This document shows, in pieces, positions 1-7,791 of a stretch of 15,593 nt of DNA. Numbering within the stretch: position 1 is the first letter of the stretch; the number at the start of each line of letters is the position of its first letter. The notes beneath the pieces were generated by a model. It worked only from the letters and a program-made list of their open reading frames with translations. It did no database searches and was not told the origin of the DNA. The DNA lies in NCBI GenBank assembly GCA_030833685.1, contig JAURGS010000035.1, positions 1-15,593 on the forward strand, written 5' to 3'. Both the position numbers and the translations under genes were made by a program. The stretch comes from Rhodoferax sp. (GTDB lineage: Bacteria > Pseudomonadota > Gammaproteobacteria > Burkholderiales > Burkholderiaceae_C).

Positions 1-3000
1 CATCCAGCGGCGCAACATCGCGAGGGCGTCATTCTCTGGCAGGGCTTCAAAGCCGACAGCCTCATCCAGACCAAGCAACACACTGCGCACCTGATGACCA
101 CTGGCGCACAGTGCGACATGGCGTAGCCACAGGCGAACCAAGCGCTCAACGCGAACACGCCGCTCACCGGATGCGCCGATGTAGACACTATCGAGCACCG
201 ACTGCAACTGCAAGTACTCGGGCGGTGTATTTTCTTGGCTTGGCAGCGCCAACAAGCCATCGATCGTGCCCTCGAGCTGCCAGGGCGCAATCGATAGCGA
301 AACAGCAATCGGCTCAAGCGGCTGTGCGGCCTGAGGCACCCAGACGTTTTTACGCGTCAACACGGCCTCAAGATCTGCCCGCAAGCCTTGCGCAGCAACC
401 TGTCCGAACCCTGCCAAGGGCAACTGCCCCGATCGCGTCAACGCGTCGATCGCCTGCGCGGGCTCAGCGCTTTGCAGCAAAACCTGCGCGGCTTTAAAGC
501 GGCCAAGCCCGGACAGCTCGAAAGCCTCGTCCTGCTCTGCCAAGGCCTCAACCTCATCGAGCACAACACCAAGCGTCTTTCGAAAAAAAACTTCGGCTGG
601 CTGACGCAAAAGCTGATGCAGGTCCTCCAGACGGATCAACTGGGACGCATCCGTATTCTGGGACTCCCCCGCAGCTGCCGATCCAAGCCCTGCCAGCGCG
701 GTGTGCGGCAAAGCGCTAGCTGCCATGTCACTGGGGGTATCCCCTTCTTCAACTACCGCTTCCCAATCGTCATCAAAGGTTTGCAGCGCGCTGTCTGCAC
801 TGAAATACACGGGCGAGAACGGCTGCAGCGGATGCTGCACCACCTCGCGCGCAGGGGTCCAGGCCTGGTTGATCATGTCCATGAGCTGCGCCACCAGCAC
901 CGAGGGTGGTTGCGCAGCGTTGTCATGCGCGCGCCGGCCTTGCCAGCTGATGAGCAGCTTTTGCCGCGCCGACAAAATCGCCTCCAAAAAAAGATACCGG
1001 TCGTCTTCACGGCGTGAGCGGTCACCAGCGCGCCAGGTCAGCGCCATCAGGTCAAAGTCGCGCTGGGATGCGGGCCGGGGGTAAGCGCCGTCGTGCATGC
1101 CCAACAGGCACACCACTTTGAACGGTACGGCGCGCATCGGCATGAGCGTGGCGAACTGCACGCCAGCGCCCAGAAAGGGCTGGCTCAAAGCCCCCGCATC
1201 CAGGCTTGCAAGCCAGTGTGCTGAGACCACCTCCAGCGGTAAGGCGTCGTCAAGCCCGGCCTGCGCGCAGTCCTGTTGCCAGTCCTGCAAGGCTTCCAGC
1301 ATGGTCTGAATCTGGCGCTCTTGCTGGGCGTCCGTGGGTTCTAAAAACCGGTGAACCAGCTCGCCCAGTATCTGCACCCAACGCGTGGGGCTGTGCGAAG
1401 CCCTGAGCAAATGCGTGCTCTGGCTGACAGCATCAAGCCAGGCAAGCAAGCTGCCAACCAGCGGCGCGTCCAGACTGCCGATGCCCGGCTGGGGCAACAC
1501 ACCCTGCCAGGTTTGCGCCGATTGCGCGCCAAAAGCGTAACCCAACAACAAGCGACGCAGGCCAAAGGCCCAGGTGTTGTGCTCCAGGCCCTCGGTATCG
1601 GGGCTCATGCCCCAGCTCACGCGGTGTGGTCCATCAAGTCCCCATCGAACGCCTGCCTCTGACAACCATTGCGAGAGCCGAGCCACATCGGCCTCAGACA
1701 AGCCAAAGCGCTTGCGCACGGCATCCACTTCGAACATGGTGATCCAGTCTGGCAGACTGATTCGCAGCCCAGGCAGGTTCAGCAAGGTGCGCACCACCTG
1801 CACCACCGTCGTCGTGGATGCGCCCAGATCGGCCACGCTAAATGGGATATGCCGAGCTTGCCCAGGTGTGAAGCGCCCAAACACCGCACGCACCTGCGGC
1901 GCAAAGCCAGCGAGGTCAGGCACCATGACCATCACGTCGCGTGGCTGTAAGTCTGGATCAGCTTCAAACCATGCCAACAACTGGTCATGCAAGACCTCGA
2001 GCTCGCGCTGCGCGCTATAGGCACTCAACAAGGTGATTGAGTCGTCGCCATGCGAGCGCTTAAGGGGCTGCTCAGGCGCAGACTGCAGATTCAGAATGGC
2101 CGATTGGAGCTGGGCGAGTTGGGTGGGCTCGGACTGCGACTGCACTGGATCCACAAATACATCGACGCGACTGAGTTGCTGCGCGTACAGATGAGTCTGG
2201 TCAAAGTCACTCAGCTGGTGCAAATAGTCACGGCCCTGTTTGCCCCACGCAGCCAGCAAGCCACTGGCAGAGCCGGCCTGAGCTAATTCTGCAGACATCA
2301 GCGCTGGTTTTTTGCGGGCAAGACTGCGCTGCTGCCAGGCGGGCGCGCCTTGAACATCACCCCAGTAGAACTTGCAGGGGTTGAGCACAAACATCATGAC
2401 CTGACAATGCCTACCCATCGCTGCCAAAGCCTCAACGGTTTGAATCGACAGGGAGGAGATACCAAACACGATGATGCGCTTGGGCAGCGCAGCGCCCAAG
2501 GACCTATCCGACAGGGCCGATACAAAGGCCTGGTGCACCCTGGCGCGCGACGCGCCCGTGTGCATCGGGCCCATATCGGCCAACAAATCACGCCACAACT
2601 GGGCCTGCCACTGGTGCAAATCTGCCAGTTTTTGTGAACGCGCTTCATCGCTCTTGGGCTGGCTACGCACCTGGTCACGACCAAGTTCCCAATCGGCCAG
2701 CCAGTCAGCGCGGTAGCTCTGGTAGCCGTCAAAAACATCAGCTACCTGAAACGCCAGCTGGTAGAGCTTGCGCGCATCCAGTGGTTCGCCCATGTAGCGA
2801 CGTAGTGCTGCGTAAGCCGGTTTGCGATGCGCCAACTCGGGCAACAGCCGGTACAAGCGCCAGATCAGCGTGGCCTTATCAAAAGGCATACGCCGCGGCA
2901 CCTTCTGCGCACCCAGCACCTGCCGGTACGCCTGCCACAGATACGCCGAGGGCAATTCCATGCGCGTGGCTGCGCAAATGCCCAAAGACGGGTCACAGGC

Positions 3001-3180
3001 CAGTCCTTGCTCAAGCCACTGCTTCATGCCATTGCTCTGCACCAGCATGATTTCAGGCTCGAGCACGCCCAGCGGATGGGCTTTGAGAAATTCAATCAAC
3101 AACTCACGCAAGTCTTCCAGGCGGTTGCCATGGATCACCATGAAACCAGGTTGACGAGACGGGTTCTGATCACGAGGCAT
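1..3180 (-). CDS. recC: RecC, exodeoxyribonuclease V gamma subunit (C-terminus cut off by window edge)
   Basis: RecC is the non-catalytic scaffold and Chi-recognition subunit of the RecBCD helicase-nuclease, which processes double-strand breaks in the cytoplasm. I read one uninterrupted minus-strand frame from ATG at 3180 to base 1 (1060 codons). Its N-terminus contains HGNRLEDLRELL, then ILVQSNGMKQWLEQ-type residues, then NPCKFYWGDVQG near residue 270. As I recall E. coli RecC (about 1122 residues), these match HSNRLDVLEAL, ILVQSTGMAQWLQ and NPCRYYWGDI. The middle keeps the long helicase-like but motif-poor body, including LLGMHDGAYPRPASQRDFDLM. About 60 or more C-terminal residues and the stop lie outside the window. 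Neither candidate start, ATG 3180 or ATG 3141, has a good ribosome binding site; 3141 fits the E. coli N-terminus better. recB and recD are not in the window. Identity is confident. Confidence 0.95.
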   Translation of the reverse strand, partial: MPRDQNPSRQPGFMVIHGNRLEDLRELLIEFLKAHPLGVLEPEIMLVQSNGMKQWLEQGLACDPSLGICAATRMELPSAYLWQAYRQVLGAQKVPRRMPFDKATLIWRLYRLLPELAHRKPAYAALRRYMGEPLDARKLYQLAFQVADVFDGYQSYRADWLADWELGRDQVRSQPKSDEARSQKLADLHQWQAQLWRDLLADMGPMHTGASRARVHQAFVSALSDRSLGAALPKRIIVFGISSLSIQTVEALAAMGRHCQVMMFVLNPCKFYWGDVQGAPAWQQRSLARKKPALMSAELAQAGSASGLLAAWGKQGRDYLHQLSDFDQTHLYAQQLSRVDVFVDPVQSQSEPTQLAQLQSAILNLQSAPEQPLKRSHGDDSITLLSAYSAQRELEVLHDQLLAWFEADPDLQPRDVMVMVPDLAGFAPQVRAVFGRFTPGQARHIPFSVADLGASTTTVVQVVRTLLNLPGLRISLPDWITMFEVDAVRKRFGLSEADVARLSQWLSEAGVRWGLDGPHRVSWGMSPDTEGLEHNTWAFGLRRLLLGYAFGAQSAQTWQGVLPQPGIGSLDAPLVGSLLAWLDAVSQSTHLLRASHSPTRWVQILGELVHRFLEPTDAQQERQIQTMLEALQDWQQDCAQAGLDDALPLEVVSAHWLASLDAGALSQPFLGAGVQFATLMPMRAVPFKVVCLLGMHDGAYPRPASQRDFDLMALTWRAGDRSRREDDRYLFLEAILSARQKLLISWQGRRAHDNAAQPPSVLVAQLMDMINQAWTPAREVVQHPLQPFSPVYFSADSALQTFDDDWEAVVEEGDTPSDMAASALPHTALAGLGSAAAGESQNTDASQLIRLEDLHQLLRQPAEVFFRKTLGVVLDEVEALAEQDEAFELSGLGRFKAAQVLLQSAEPAQAIDALTRSGQLPLAGFGQVAAQGLRADLEAVLTRKNVWVPQAAQPLEPIAVSLSIAPWQLEGTIDGLLALPSQENTPPEYLQLQSVLDSVYIGASGERRVRVERLVRLWLRHVALCASGHQVRSVLLGLDEAVGFEALPENDALAMLRRWM

Positions 3181-3208
3181 AAAAAATTGAGATGTGCTGC
3201 TCAGACAG

Positions 3209-3260
3209 TTTGCCAAAAGCCAAGCTCACCGCACGAGCCTGGCTTCGGCTTGTTGGCAAA
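3209..3260. repeat. Large imperfect hairpin in the recC / TSUP spacer
   Basis: TTTGCCAA (3209-3216) pairs with TTGGCAAA (3253-3260). The stem continues inward as AAGCC (3217-3221) with GGCTT (3247-3251) and AAGC (3222-3225) with GCTT (3242-3245), giving 17 base pairs interrupted by two single-base bulges (3252 and 3246), around a loop of about 16 bases. It starts 28 bases upstream of the recC ATG at 3180, so it could sit in the recC leader or promoter. It has no adjoining T-run in either direction that would make it a standard terminator. The role is unknown; the structure is seen directly. Confidence 0.6.
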
Positions 3261-3304
3261 GGCCTGGTCCATGCTGCTATTGTGGCCGGAGCCAGCACCG
3301 CTCA

Positions 3305-3346
3305 GGCGATTGGCAAAGCCACGCTCTGATGCGTATGGCGATTGGC
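3305..3346. repeat. Direct repeat GGCGATTGGC x2 upstream of the TSUP gene
   Basis: GGCGATTGGC occurs at 3305-3314 and again at 3337-3346, start to start 32 bases (about three helical turns). The second copy continues into TTGGCTTTTG (3342-3351), which is also present in reverse complement at 3214-3223 inside the neighbouring hairpin. Spacing and position just before the TSUP start (3389) would fit an operator, but this is inference. A weak -35-like TTGGCA (3310-3315) overlaps the first copy. Confidence 0.4.
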
Positions 3347-3388
3347 TTTTGCTGCTGAAAATTGAGCGCTTGCCACGACAATACCAGC

Positions 3389-4135
3389 ATGCCGCTGACC
3401 TTGATCGACACGCTCAACCTCCTGGCCATCTTCACAGCCGGTTTGGTCAGGGGCTACGCGGGTTTTGGCTTTGCGGCCATCAGCATTGGGTTGATTAGCC
3501 TGTGGCGCTCGCCCAGCGACCTGGTGCCGATTATTTTTTTGCTTGAGATTCCGGCCAGTCTATTGATGCTGCGCAGCGCCTTGAGGGACTTCAGCTGGGT
3601 CTGGATCAAGCCGCTGATTGGCGGCAGCATCATCGGCATACCCATCGGCGTTGGCTTATTGGCCAGCATTTCCACAGCTTGGCTGCAGCTGATGGTGGGC
3701 GCGACGATCTGCACCGCTTCTACGCTGGTGCGCCTGGGTTGGCACCCGCAACAGACCGACAGCAAAGGATTTCGCTGGTTGACCGGGCTTGTCAGCGGGG
3801 TGCTCAATGGCCTCTCAGCACTTGGCGGCATTGTGTGCGCGGTCATGCTTTATTCGGCCCAGGTTCAACCGAAAGTGTGGCGCGCCACGCTGACCTTGTT
3901 GTTTTTGTTTACCGACGTTTACGCGCTGGCGCTGGCTTACTGGAGCGGCCTGATCCAGTCCCATACCTGGTCGACGGCCCTGGTCTGGTCTGTGCCGCTG
4001 GCGCTGGGCATTTTTGCCGGATCGCGCGTATTTCACGGCTCTAACCTGGACAAGTTCCGTGACCGTGTGTTCCTGATTCTGATCGGGCTGGGTATTACCG
4101 GCTTGGTCAAAGCCGTGTGGACACTGCTAAGCTGA
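3389..4135 (+). CDS. TauE/SafE-family (TSUP) membrane exporter
   Basis: A 248-residue, very hydrophobic protein with about seven to eight predicted membrane segments. It has the internal two-fold layout of the TSUP family: a first glycine-rich repeat LVRGYAGFGFAA (residues 19-30) and a second, LTGLVSGVLNGLSALGG (about 131-147). Family members move sulfite, sulfoacetate or other small anions across the inner membrane; TauE of taurine degraders is thought to export sulfite released from sulfonates. Its neighbour is a taurine cluster, which fits that role, but it is on the opposite strand and convergent with tauY, so it is not part of that operon. I chose ATG 3389; an in-frame TTG at 3362 would add nine non-hydrophobic residues. 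Neither has an obvious ribosome binding site. The family is confident, the substrate is inferred. Confidence 0.85.
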   Translation: MPLTLIDTLNLLAIFTAGLVRGYAGFGFAAISIGLISLWRSPSDLVPIIFLLEIPASLLMLRSALRDFSWVWIKPLIGGSIIGIPIGVGLLASISTAWLQLMVGATICTASTLVRLGWHPQQTDSKGFRWLTGLVSGVLNGLSALGGIVCAVMLYSAQVQPKVWRATLTLLFLFTDVYALALAYWSGLIQSHTWSTALVWSVPLALGIFAGSRVFHGSNLDKFRDRVFLILIGLGITGLVKAVWTLLS

Positions 4136-4194
4136 GATAGCGCCTGAGAACGCGCACGCCCAAAACGTGATCGTTGCGCCGGCAGCCGCTGCGC

Positions 4195-5625
4195 TCACTT
4201 TTCGTCGCGCAGGTAGTACCAGTGGTAGAGCATGCGCTGGCCAAAGCGGCGAAACGGTGCAAAGGCCTGCGAGCGCACCAGGTTCATCACATTGGGATAT
4301 TCCAAGGACGAGTTGTAAATCGGCAAATCGAAAACAGGCTCATTAACGTCCTTGCCAGCCACCCTCTGCGCAACGCGTTTGCCAGCCCAGGTAGAAAACG
4401 ACACACCGTTGCCCCCGTAGCCCAGGGCGTACCAGATCGACTGGTTTGGGTCGGGCCGGGTGATTCGGGGCATCATGTCATGGCTGACATCGACCCAACC
4501 CCACCAGGAGTAGTCGATCTGAATGCCAGCCAGTGGCGGAAATTTGCGCGCAATCGCGTCGGTCAGCAGTTTGAGGTGCACGGGGTTGTGCGCGTCGGCC
4601 CCGGTGATCGAGCTGCGGCTGCCCAGCTGTAAGCGGTTGCCTTCCAGCAAGCGGTAGTAAAAACGCAGCGTGCGGGTGTCGGTCAAAAAAGTCTTGGAGA
4701 CAAAATTGCATGCCTTGAGCTCAGCGTCCGTCAGCACCCGCGTGACCAGCGAGTTCGACAGAATCGGTAGGATTTTGTTTCTCACTTCGCCGTGCAGCTT
4801 CTGGCCGGTGTAGCCACCGGTGCACACCACCACGCGCCGTGCTCGCACCACACCGCGCGGGGTACGCAGATGGTGCACGCCCGCATGCGTCTGCCACCCC
4901 AGCACAGGGCTGGCTGGGTGAATTTTGACGCCCAGCTCGCGCGCTTTGCGCAGCATGCCAAAAGTGAATTTCAGCGGATGAACGCCCACACCCTCGCGCT
5001 CGAGCATGGCGCCGCAGTGCTCGCGCTCGTCACAGTACTGCTCACGCACCTGCTCGGCCGTCAGGATTGGGGTGTTGTAGCCAAACATGCGATCACGCAC
5101 ATCAGCCAGGTTTCGCAAATAGGCCAGTTTTTCTGGCCGATGGGCGAGATAGAGGTGCCCGCCGTCAAACGCTTCACAGTCAATTTGGCGCGTCAGGTCC
5201 TTGAAGTTCTCAAAGCCCGTGCGGATCTCGCGATCGAGCCTGATCGCCGTATCAAGCCCGTAGCGCTCAATCCACTGCGAACGCGACAGACGGCCACTGG
5301 CGTTTTGCCCCTGCCCCCCGGAGCGACTCGAACAACCCCAGGCCGTCTGGTTGGCCTCCAGCACCACAGCTTTGATCTGATGATCCTGGGCCAAGTACAT
5401 CGCCGTAGAAACGCCGGTAGAGCCCGAACCAATCACGACCACGTCGGCATCGAGATCACCCTCCAGTGGCCCATCGTCGGCTGGCGGCCTGCCCGCCGAG
5501 GCCACCCAGTAACTCGGAGAGTAGTCGCGTCCAATGCCTGGGTTGGCGTCGACCAAGGGGTCATAAGCCGGGTCATACGCATCCAGCACAGTGCCCGACA
5601 TCACAGAAGCGTCACGTGTGTTCAT
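4195..5625 (-). CDS. tauY: FAD-dependent amine oxidoreductase, probable taurine dehydrogenase large subunit TauY
   Basis: A 476-residue DAO-family flavoprotein (glycine/D-amino acid oxidase, PuuB-like). An FAD-binding beta-alpha-beta unit reads DVVVIGSGSTGVSTAMYLA (residues 61-79, GxGxxG at 66-71), with the ribose-binding acid E90 at the end of the second strand. This is followed by GCSSRSGGQ (97-105), where substrate-side residues lie in this family. A C-terminal YALGYGGNGVSFSTWAGK motif (about residues 406-423) completes the FAD site. TauY in taurine degraders is, as I recall, a DAO-type flavoprotein of about this length that works with the small protein TauX to convert taurine to sulfoacetaldehyde and ammonia with a cytochrome c-type acceptor. 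Here it follows an NTF2-like gene by 34 bases, directly downstream of tauABC, which is the main support for calling it TauY rather than a generic polyamine or amino acid oxidase. The start has only a weak ribosome binding site. Confidence 0.75.
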   Translation of the reverse strand: MNTRDASVMSGTVLDAYDPAYDPLVDANPGIGRDYSPSYWVASAGRPPADDGPLEGDLDADVVVIGSGSTGVSTAMYLAQDHQIKAVVLEANQTAWGCSSRSGGQGQNASGRLSRSQWIERYGLDTAIRLDREIRTGFENFKDLTRQIDCEAFDGGHLYLAHRPEKLAYLRNLADVRDRMFGYNTPILTAEQVREQYCDEREHCGAMLEREGVGVHPLKFTFGMLRKARELGVKIHPASPVLGWQTHAGVHHLRTPRGVVRARRVVVCTGGYTGQKLHGEVRNKILPILSNSLVTRVLTDAELKACNFVSKTFLTDTRTLRFYYRLLEGNRLQLGSRSSITGADAHNPVHLKLLTDAIARKFPPLAGIQIDYSWWGWVDVSHDMMPRITRPDPNQSIWYALGYGGNGVSFSTWAGKRVAQRVAGKDVNEPVFDLPIYNSSLEYPNVMNLVRSQAFAPFRRFGQRMLYHWYYLRDEK

Positions 5626-5659
5626 CAGGTTTCAACGCCTATTTTTTATGCACAGACTC

Positions 5660-6058
5660 TTATGCAGAGACGATTGCCGGCCTGTCCTTGCGGTAGGCAT
5701 CCTTGATATGAATCAGGCCATCTTTGAAAGTAAAGATGTCAACGCCATCGGCGTCAAACCGTGCGCCGTCTGATGCGCGTGTGGCCACAAAAGTCCACTC
5801 GGAAAAACCGCGGTTACCGGATACCAAATCGACGCCGCGCGAGACCCACTGTGCATCAGGGAAAGCAGCGAACGTCGCCTCAAACGCTTTCTTCACGGCA
5901 TCACGCCCTCGGATCACGGTGCCTTCACGCGAGTCACCCATGGCCGTGCGGAAGGTGCAGTCAGGCGTCATCATGTCAATCAAGGCTTGGGCGTCATGGC
6001 GGTTAAACGCCTGGCCGAAGGCCTTGAGCAAATGTTGCTTTTGAATTTCAGTTGTCAT
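5660..6058 (-). CDS. tauX: SnoaL/NTF2-like small protein, probable taurine dehydrogenase small subunit TauX
   Basis: A 132-residue single-domain protein with the cone-shaped NTF2/SnoaL pattern: an N-terminal helix pair (HLLKAFGQAFNRHDAQALIDMM), a short strand TFRTAM, the typical IRGRDAVKKAFEATFAAFPDA segment, then alternating strands ending in GVDIFTFKDGLIHIKDAYR. SnoaL-like proteins are usually dimers; the TauX subunit of taurine dehydrogenase belongs, as I recall, to this fold. It sits 21 bases after tauC and 34 bases before the FAD oxidoreductase, so the three are very likely co-transcribed. I prefer ATG at 6058, because AAGGGAAG lies 4-8 bases upstream; the in-frame GTG at 6061 is too close to that site. 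Without its neighbours I would only call it an NTF2-family protein of unknown function. Confidence 0.7.
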   Translation of the reverse strand: MTTEIQKQHLLKAFGQAFNRHDAQALIDMMTPDCTFRTAMGDSREGTVIRGRDAVKKAFEATFAAFPDAQWVSRGVDLVSGNRGFSEWTFVATRASDGARFDADGVDIFTFKDGLIHIKDAYRKDRPAIVSA

Positions 6059-6079
6059 CACACTTCCCTTGTCAGTCGC

Positions 6080-6928
6080 TTAGGCCTTACCTTTCCATGG
6101 CACCACTTTTTTCTCAATCCAGCGCATCAGCAAATCGAACAGATACGCCACCACACCAATGACCACAATTCCCATCACCACAATGTCGGTTCGCAGGAAG
6201 TTAGAGGCATTCAAAACCATCTGCCCCAATCCGAGGTTGGCCGCCACCATCTCCGCAGCCACCAAGGTGGTCCAGCCAAAGCCAACGGCGATGCGCATGC
6301 CGACCAAAATCTCGGGCAGCGCCGAGGGCACGACCACGTGCCAGATCACTTGCCGGTAGCTCGCACCCATGGAGTACGCCGCGTTGATTTGCTCCTGGGA
6401 GGCGCTCTTCATGCCCGATCGGGCTGCCAGCGCCAGCGGCGCGAAGCACGACAAGTAAATCAAAAACACCTTGGGAATCTCGCCAATGCCCAACCAGATG
6501 ATGATCAGCGGCAAATAGGCCAGTGGCGGCAGCGGGCGGTAGAACTCAATCGGGGGATCAAAAATTCCGCGTGCCCAACGGCTCATGCCCATGGCAATGC
6601 CAATAGGCACTGCCGTCACGCAAGCCAACAGGAAAGCCAGGAACACGCGGCTCATGCTCGCCGCAAAGTGATCCCACAAGGGCTGGTCATTGGCCTGCCC
6701 CGTCAGGTATTGGTAGAACTGTTCGGCCACTGCCACTGGGCTGGGCAGGAACAAGGGCTTGACCCAACCGGCAGCACTGATGCCAAACCACATGGCGAAC
6801 AAAACGATCACTGTCACCACGCTGATGACCAGGCTTGGGCCCTCACCAGGCACTTTGAAGCGGCTGGTCTTGAGCTTGGCGCCAGAGGGCGCGGCAGGCA
6901 CGATCTTGGGCTTGGTGTCTTCAGACAT
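6080..6928 (-). CDS. tauC: Taurine/sulfonate ABC transporter permease TauC
   Basis: A 282-residue inner-membrane permease of the TauC/SsuC type (binding-protein-dependent transport, BPD_transp_1). About six membrane segments are visible, at roughly residues 33-55, 93-115, 133-150, 152-170, 215-232 and 248-268. The cytoplasmic EAA loop, which docks onto the ATPase, is clear at about residues 178-211 (INAAYSMGASYRQVIWHVVV, then PSALPEILVGMRIAVG). The start ATG overlaps the 3' end of tauB by 8 bases, and GGGAG lies 7 bases upstream of it, so translational coupling is likely. With TauA and TauB it makes a full importer. Taurine is the best guess for the substrate because TauA is strongly TauA-like and TauXY genes follow; related alkanesulfonates cannot be excluded. 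Confidence 0.88.
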   Translation of the reverse strand: MSEDTKPKIVPAAPSGAKLKTSRFKVPGEGPSLVISVVTVIVLFAMWFGISAAGWVKPLFLPSPVAVAEQFYQYLTGQANDQPLWDHFAASMSRVFLAFLLACVTAVPIGIAMGMSRWARGIFDPPIEFYRPLPPLAYLPLIIIWLGIGEIPKVFLIYLSCFAPLALAARSGMKSASQEQINAAYSMGASYRQVIWHVVVPSALPEILVGMRIAVGFGWTTLVAAEMVAANLGLGQMVLNASNFLRTDIVVMGIVVIGVVAYLFDLLMRWIEKKVVPWKGKA

Positions 6929-7709
6929 GCTCGGTCTCCCGGTTATGGATCAATGCCAGGATTTCTTCGCGCATGCGAATGAATTCAGGCGACGATTTCA
7001 CTTGTCGCGCGTTGTGGTGGCTGAGAAACTCTCTGGAAAAAGGCAAGTCGTCATAAGACTTCGTGATGCGCCCAGGACTGGGGCTCATGACGATCAGGCG
7101 CGTGGCCAGAAACAAGGCCTCCTCAACAGAATGTGTGATGAAGAAGACCATCTTGTTGGTGCGCTGCCAGGCCTCGAGCAAGATCTCTTGAACCTGCTCA
7201 CGCGTGAACGCATCCAGCGCGCCCATGGGCTCGTCCATCAACAGCAGCTCGGGGTCATTGGCCAAGGCCCGGGCAATACCCACGCGCTGCTGCATGCCGC
7301 CGGAGAGCTCGTAGATCGCGCGGTCACCGTATTTTTCAAGACCGACGAGCGCCAGCTTGTCGTTGGCAATGCGCTCACGCTCAGCCTTGCCCACGCCGCG
7401 CAGCTTCAGGCCCAGCGCCACGTTAGAGCGCACCGACAGCCAGGGCATTAGCGTGTGCTTCTGAAACACAACACCCCGGTCGGCTCCCGGGCCGGTTACC
7501 GGTTGGCCATCGAGCAAGATTTCGCCCGTCGATGGCGGTAAAAATCCGGCGATGCAATTGAGCAAGGTGGTCTTGCCACAACCGGAAGCCCCCAGGGCGA
7601 CCACAAAGTCACCGTCTCTCATGGCCAGATTGACTGGCGCCAGAGCCTGCAGGGTGCCGCCTTTGACCTCGTAGTTGACGGTCAGTTCGCGAATATCAAG
7701 CGTTGGCAT
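6921..7709 (-). CDS. tauB: Taurine/sulfonate ABC transporter ATPase TauB
   Basis: A 262-residue cytoplasmic ATPase that powers the TauABC importer. All ABC motifs are present: Walker A GASGCGKTT (residues 40-48), Q-loop around Q83, signature LSGGMQQ (135-141), Walker B LLLMDEP (155-161) with catalytic E160, D-loop just after it, and H-loop H193 in FFITHSVEEALF. Length and the C-terminal extension match the TauB/SsuB branch. The gene lies 82 bases downstream of the tauA stop, beyond an intrinsic terminator, and overlaps tauC by 8 bases. There is little room for a separate promoter between the terminator and the start, so expression probably depends on readthrough from tauA. The ribosome binding site before ATG 7709 is weak. 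Confidence 0.9.
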   Translation of the reverse strand: MPTLDIRELTVNYEVKGGTLQALAPVNLAMRDGDFVVALGASGCGKTTLLNCIAGFLPPSTGEILLDGQPVTGPGADRGVVFQKHTLMPWLSVRSNVALGLKLRGVGKAERERIANDKLALVGLEKYGDRAIYELSGGMQQRVGIARALANDPELLLMDEPMGALDAFTREQVQEILLEAWQRTNKMVFFITHSVEEALFLATRLIVMSPSPGRITKSYDDLPFSREFLSHHNARQVKSSPEFIRMREEILALIHNRETEHV

Positions 7710-7737
7710 AAGGCATTGCGCTCACAAAAACACAGGT

Positions 7738-7766
7738 AAAAAAAAGGGCGGCGCTAGAGCCGCCCT
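7738..7766 (-). terminator. Intrinsic terminator between tauA and tauB
   Basis: AGGGCGGC (7745-7752) and GCCGCCCT (7759-7766) form a perfect 8-bp GC-rich stem with a 6-base loop (7753-7758). Reading the minus strand, the stem is followed at once by a run of eight T residues (7738-7745 as A on the plus strand). This is a textbook rho-independent terminator 25 bases after the tauA stop codon and before tauB, so it sits inside the apparent operon. Confidence 0.9.
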
Positions 7767-7791
7767 GTCTGTACGTCACGCTCGCTGGGTT

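Noticed and set aside
111..3154. Many plus-strand open frames opposite recC
   Set aside because: They lie opposite one continuous minus-strand RecC frame with clear family motifs; their translations are arginine- and alanine-rich with no recognisable domain, as expected of shadow frames in GC-rich DNA.
4136..4194. Shared terminator between the convergent TSUP and tauY genes
   Set aside because: Only 4-5 base arms can be paired and there is no T-run; nothing clear is seen in this 59-base gap.
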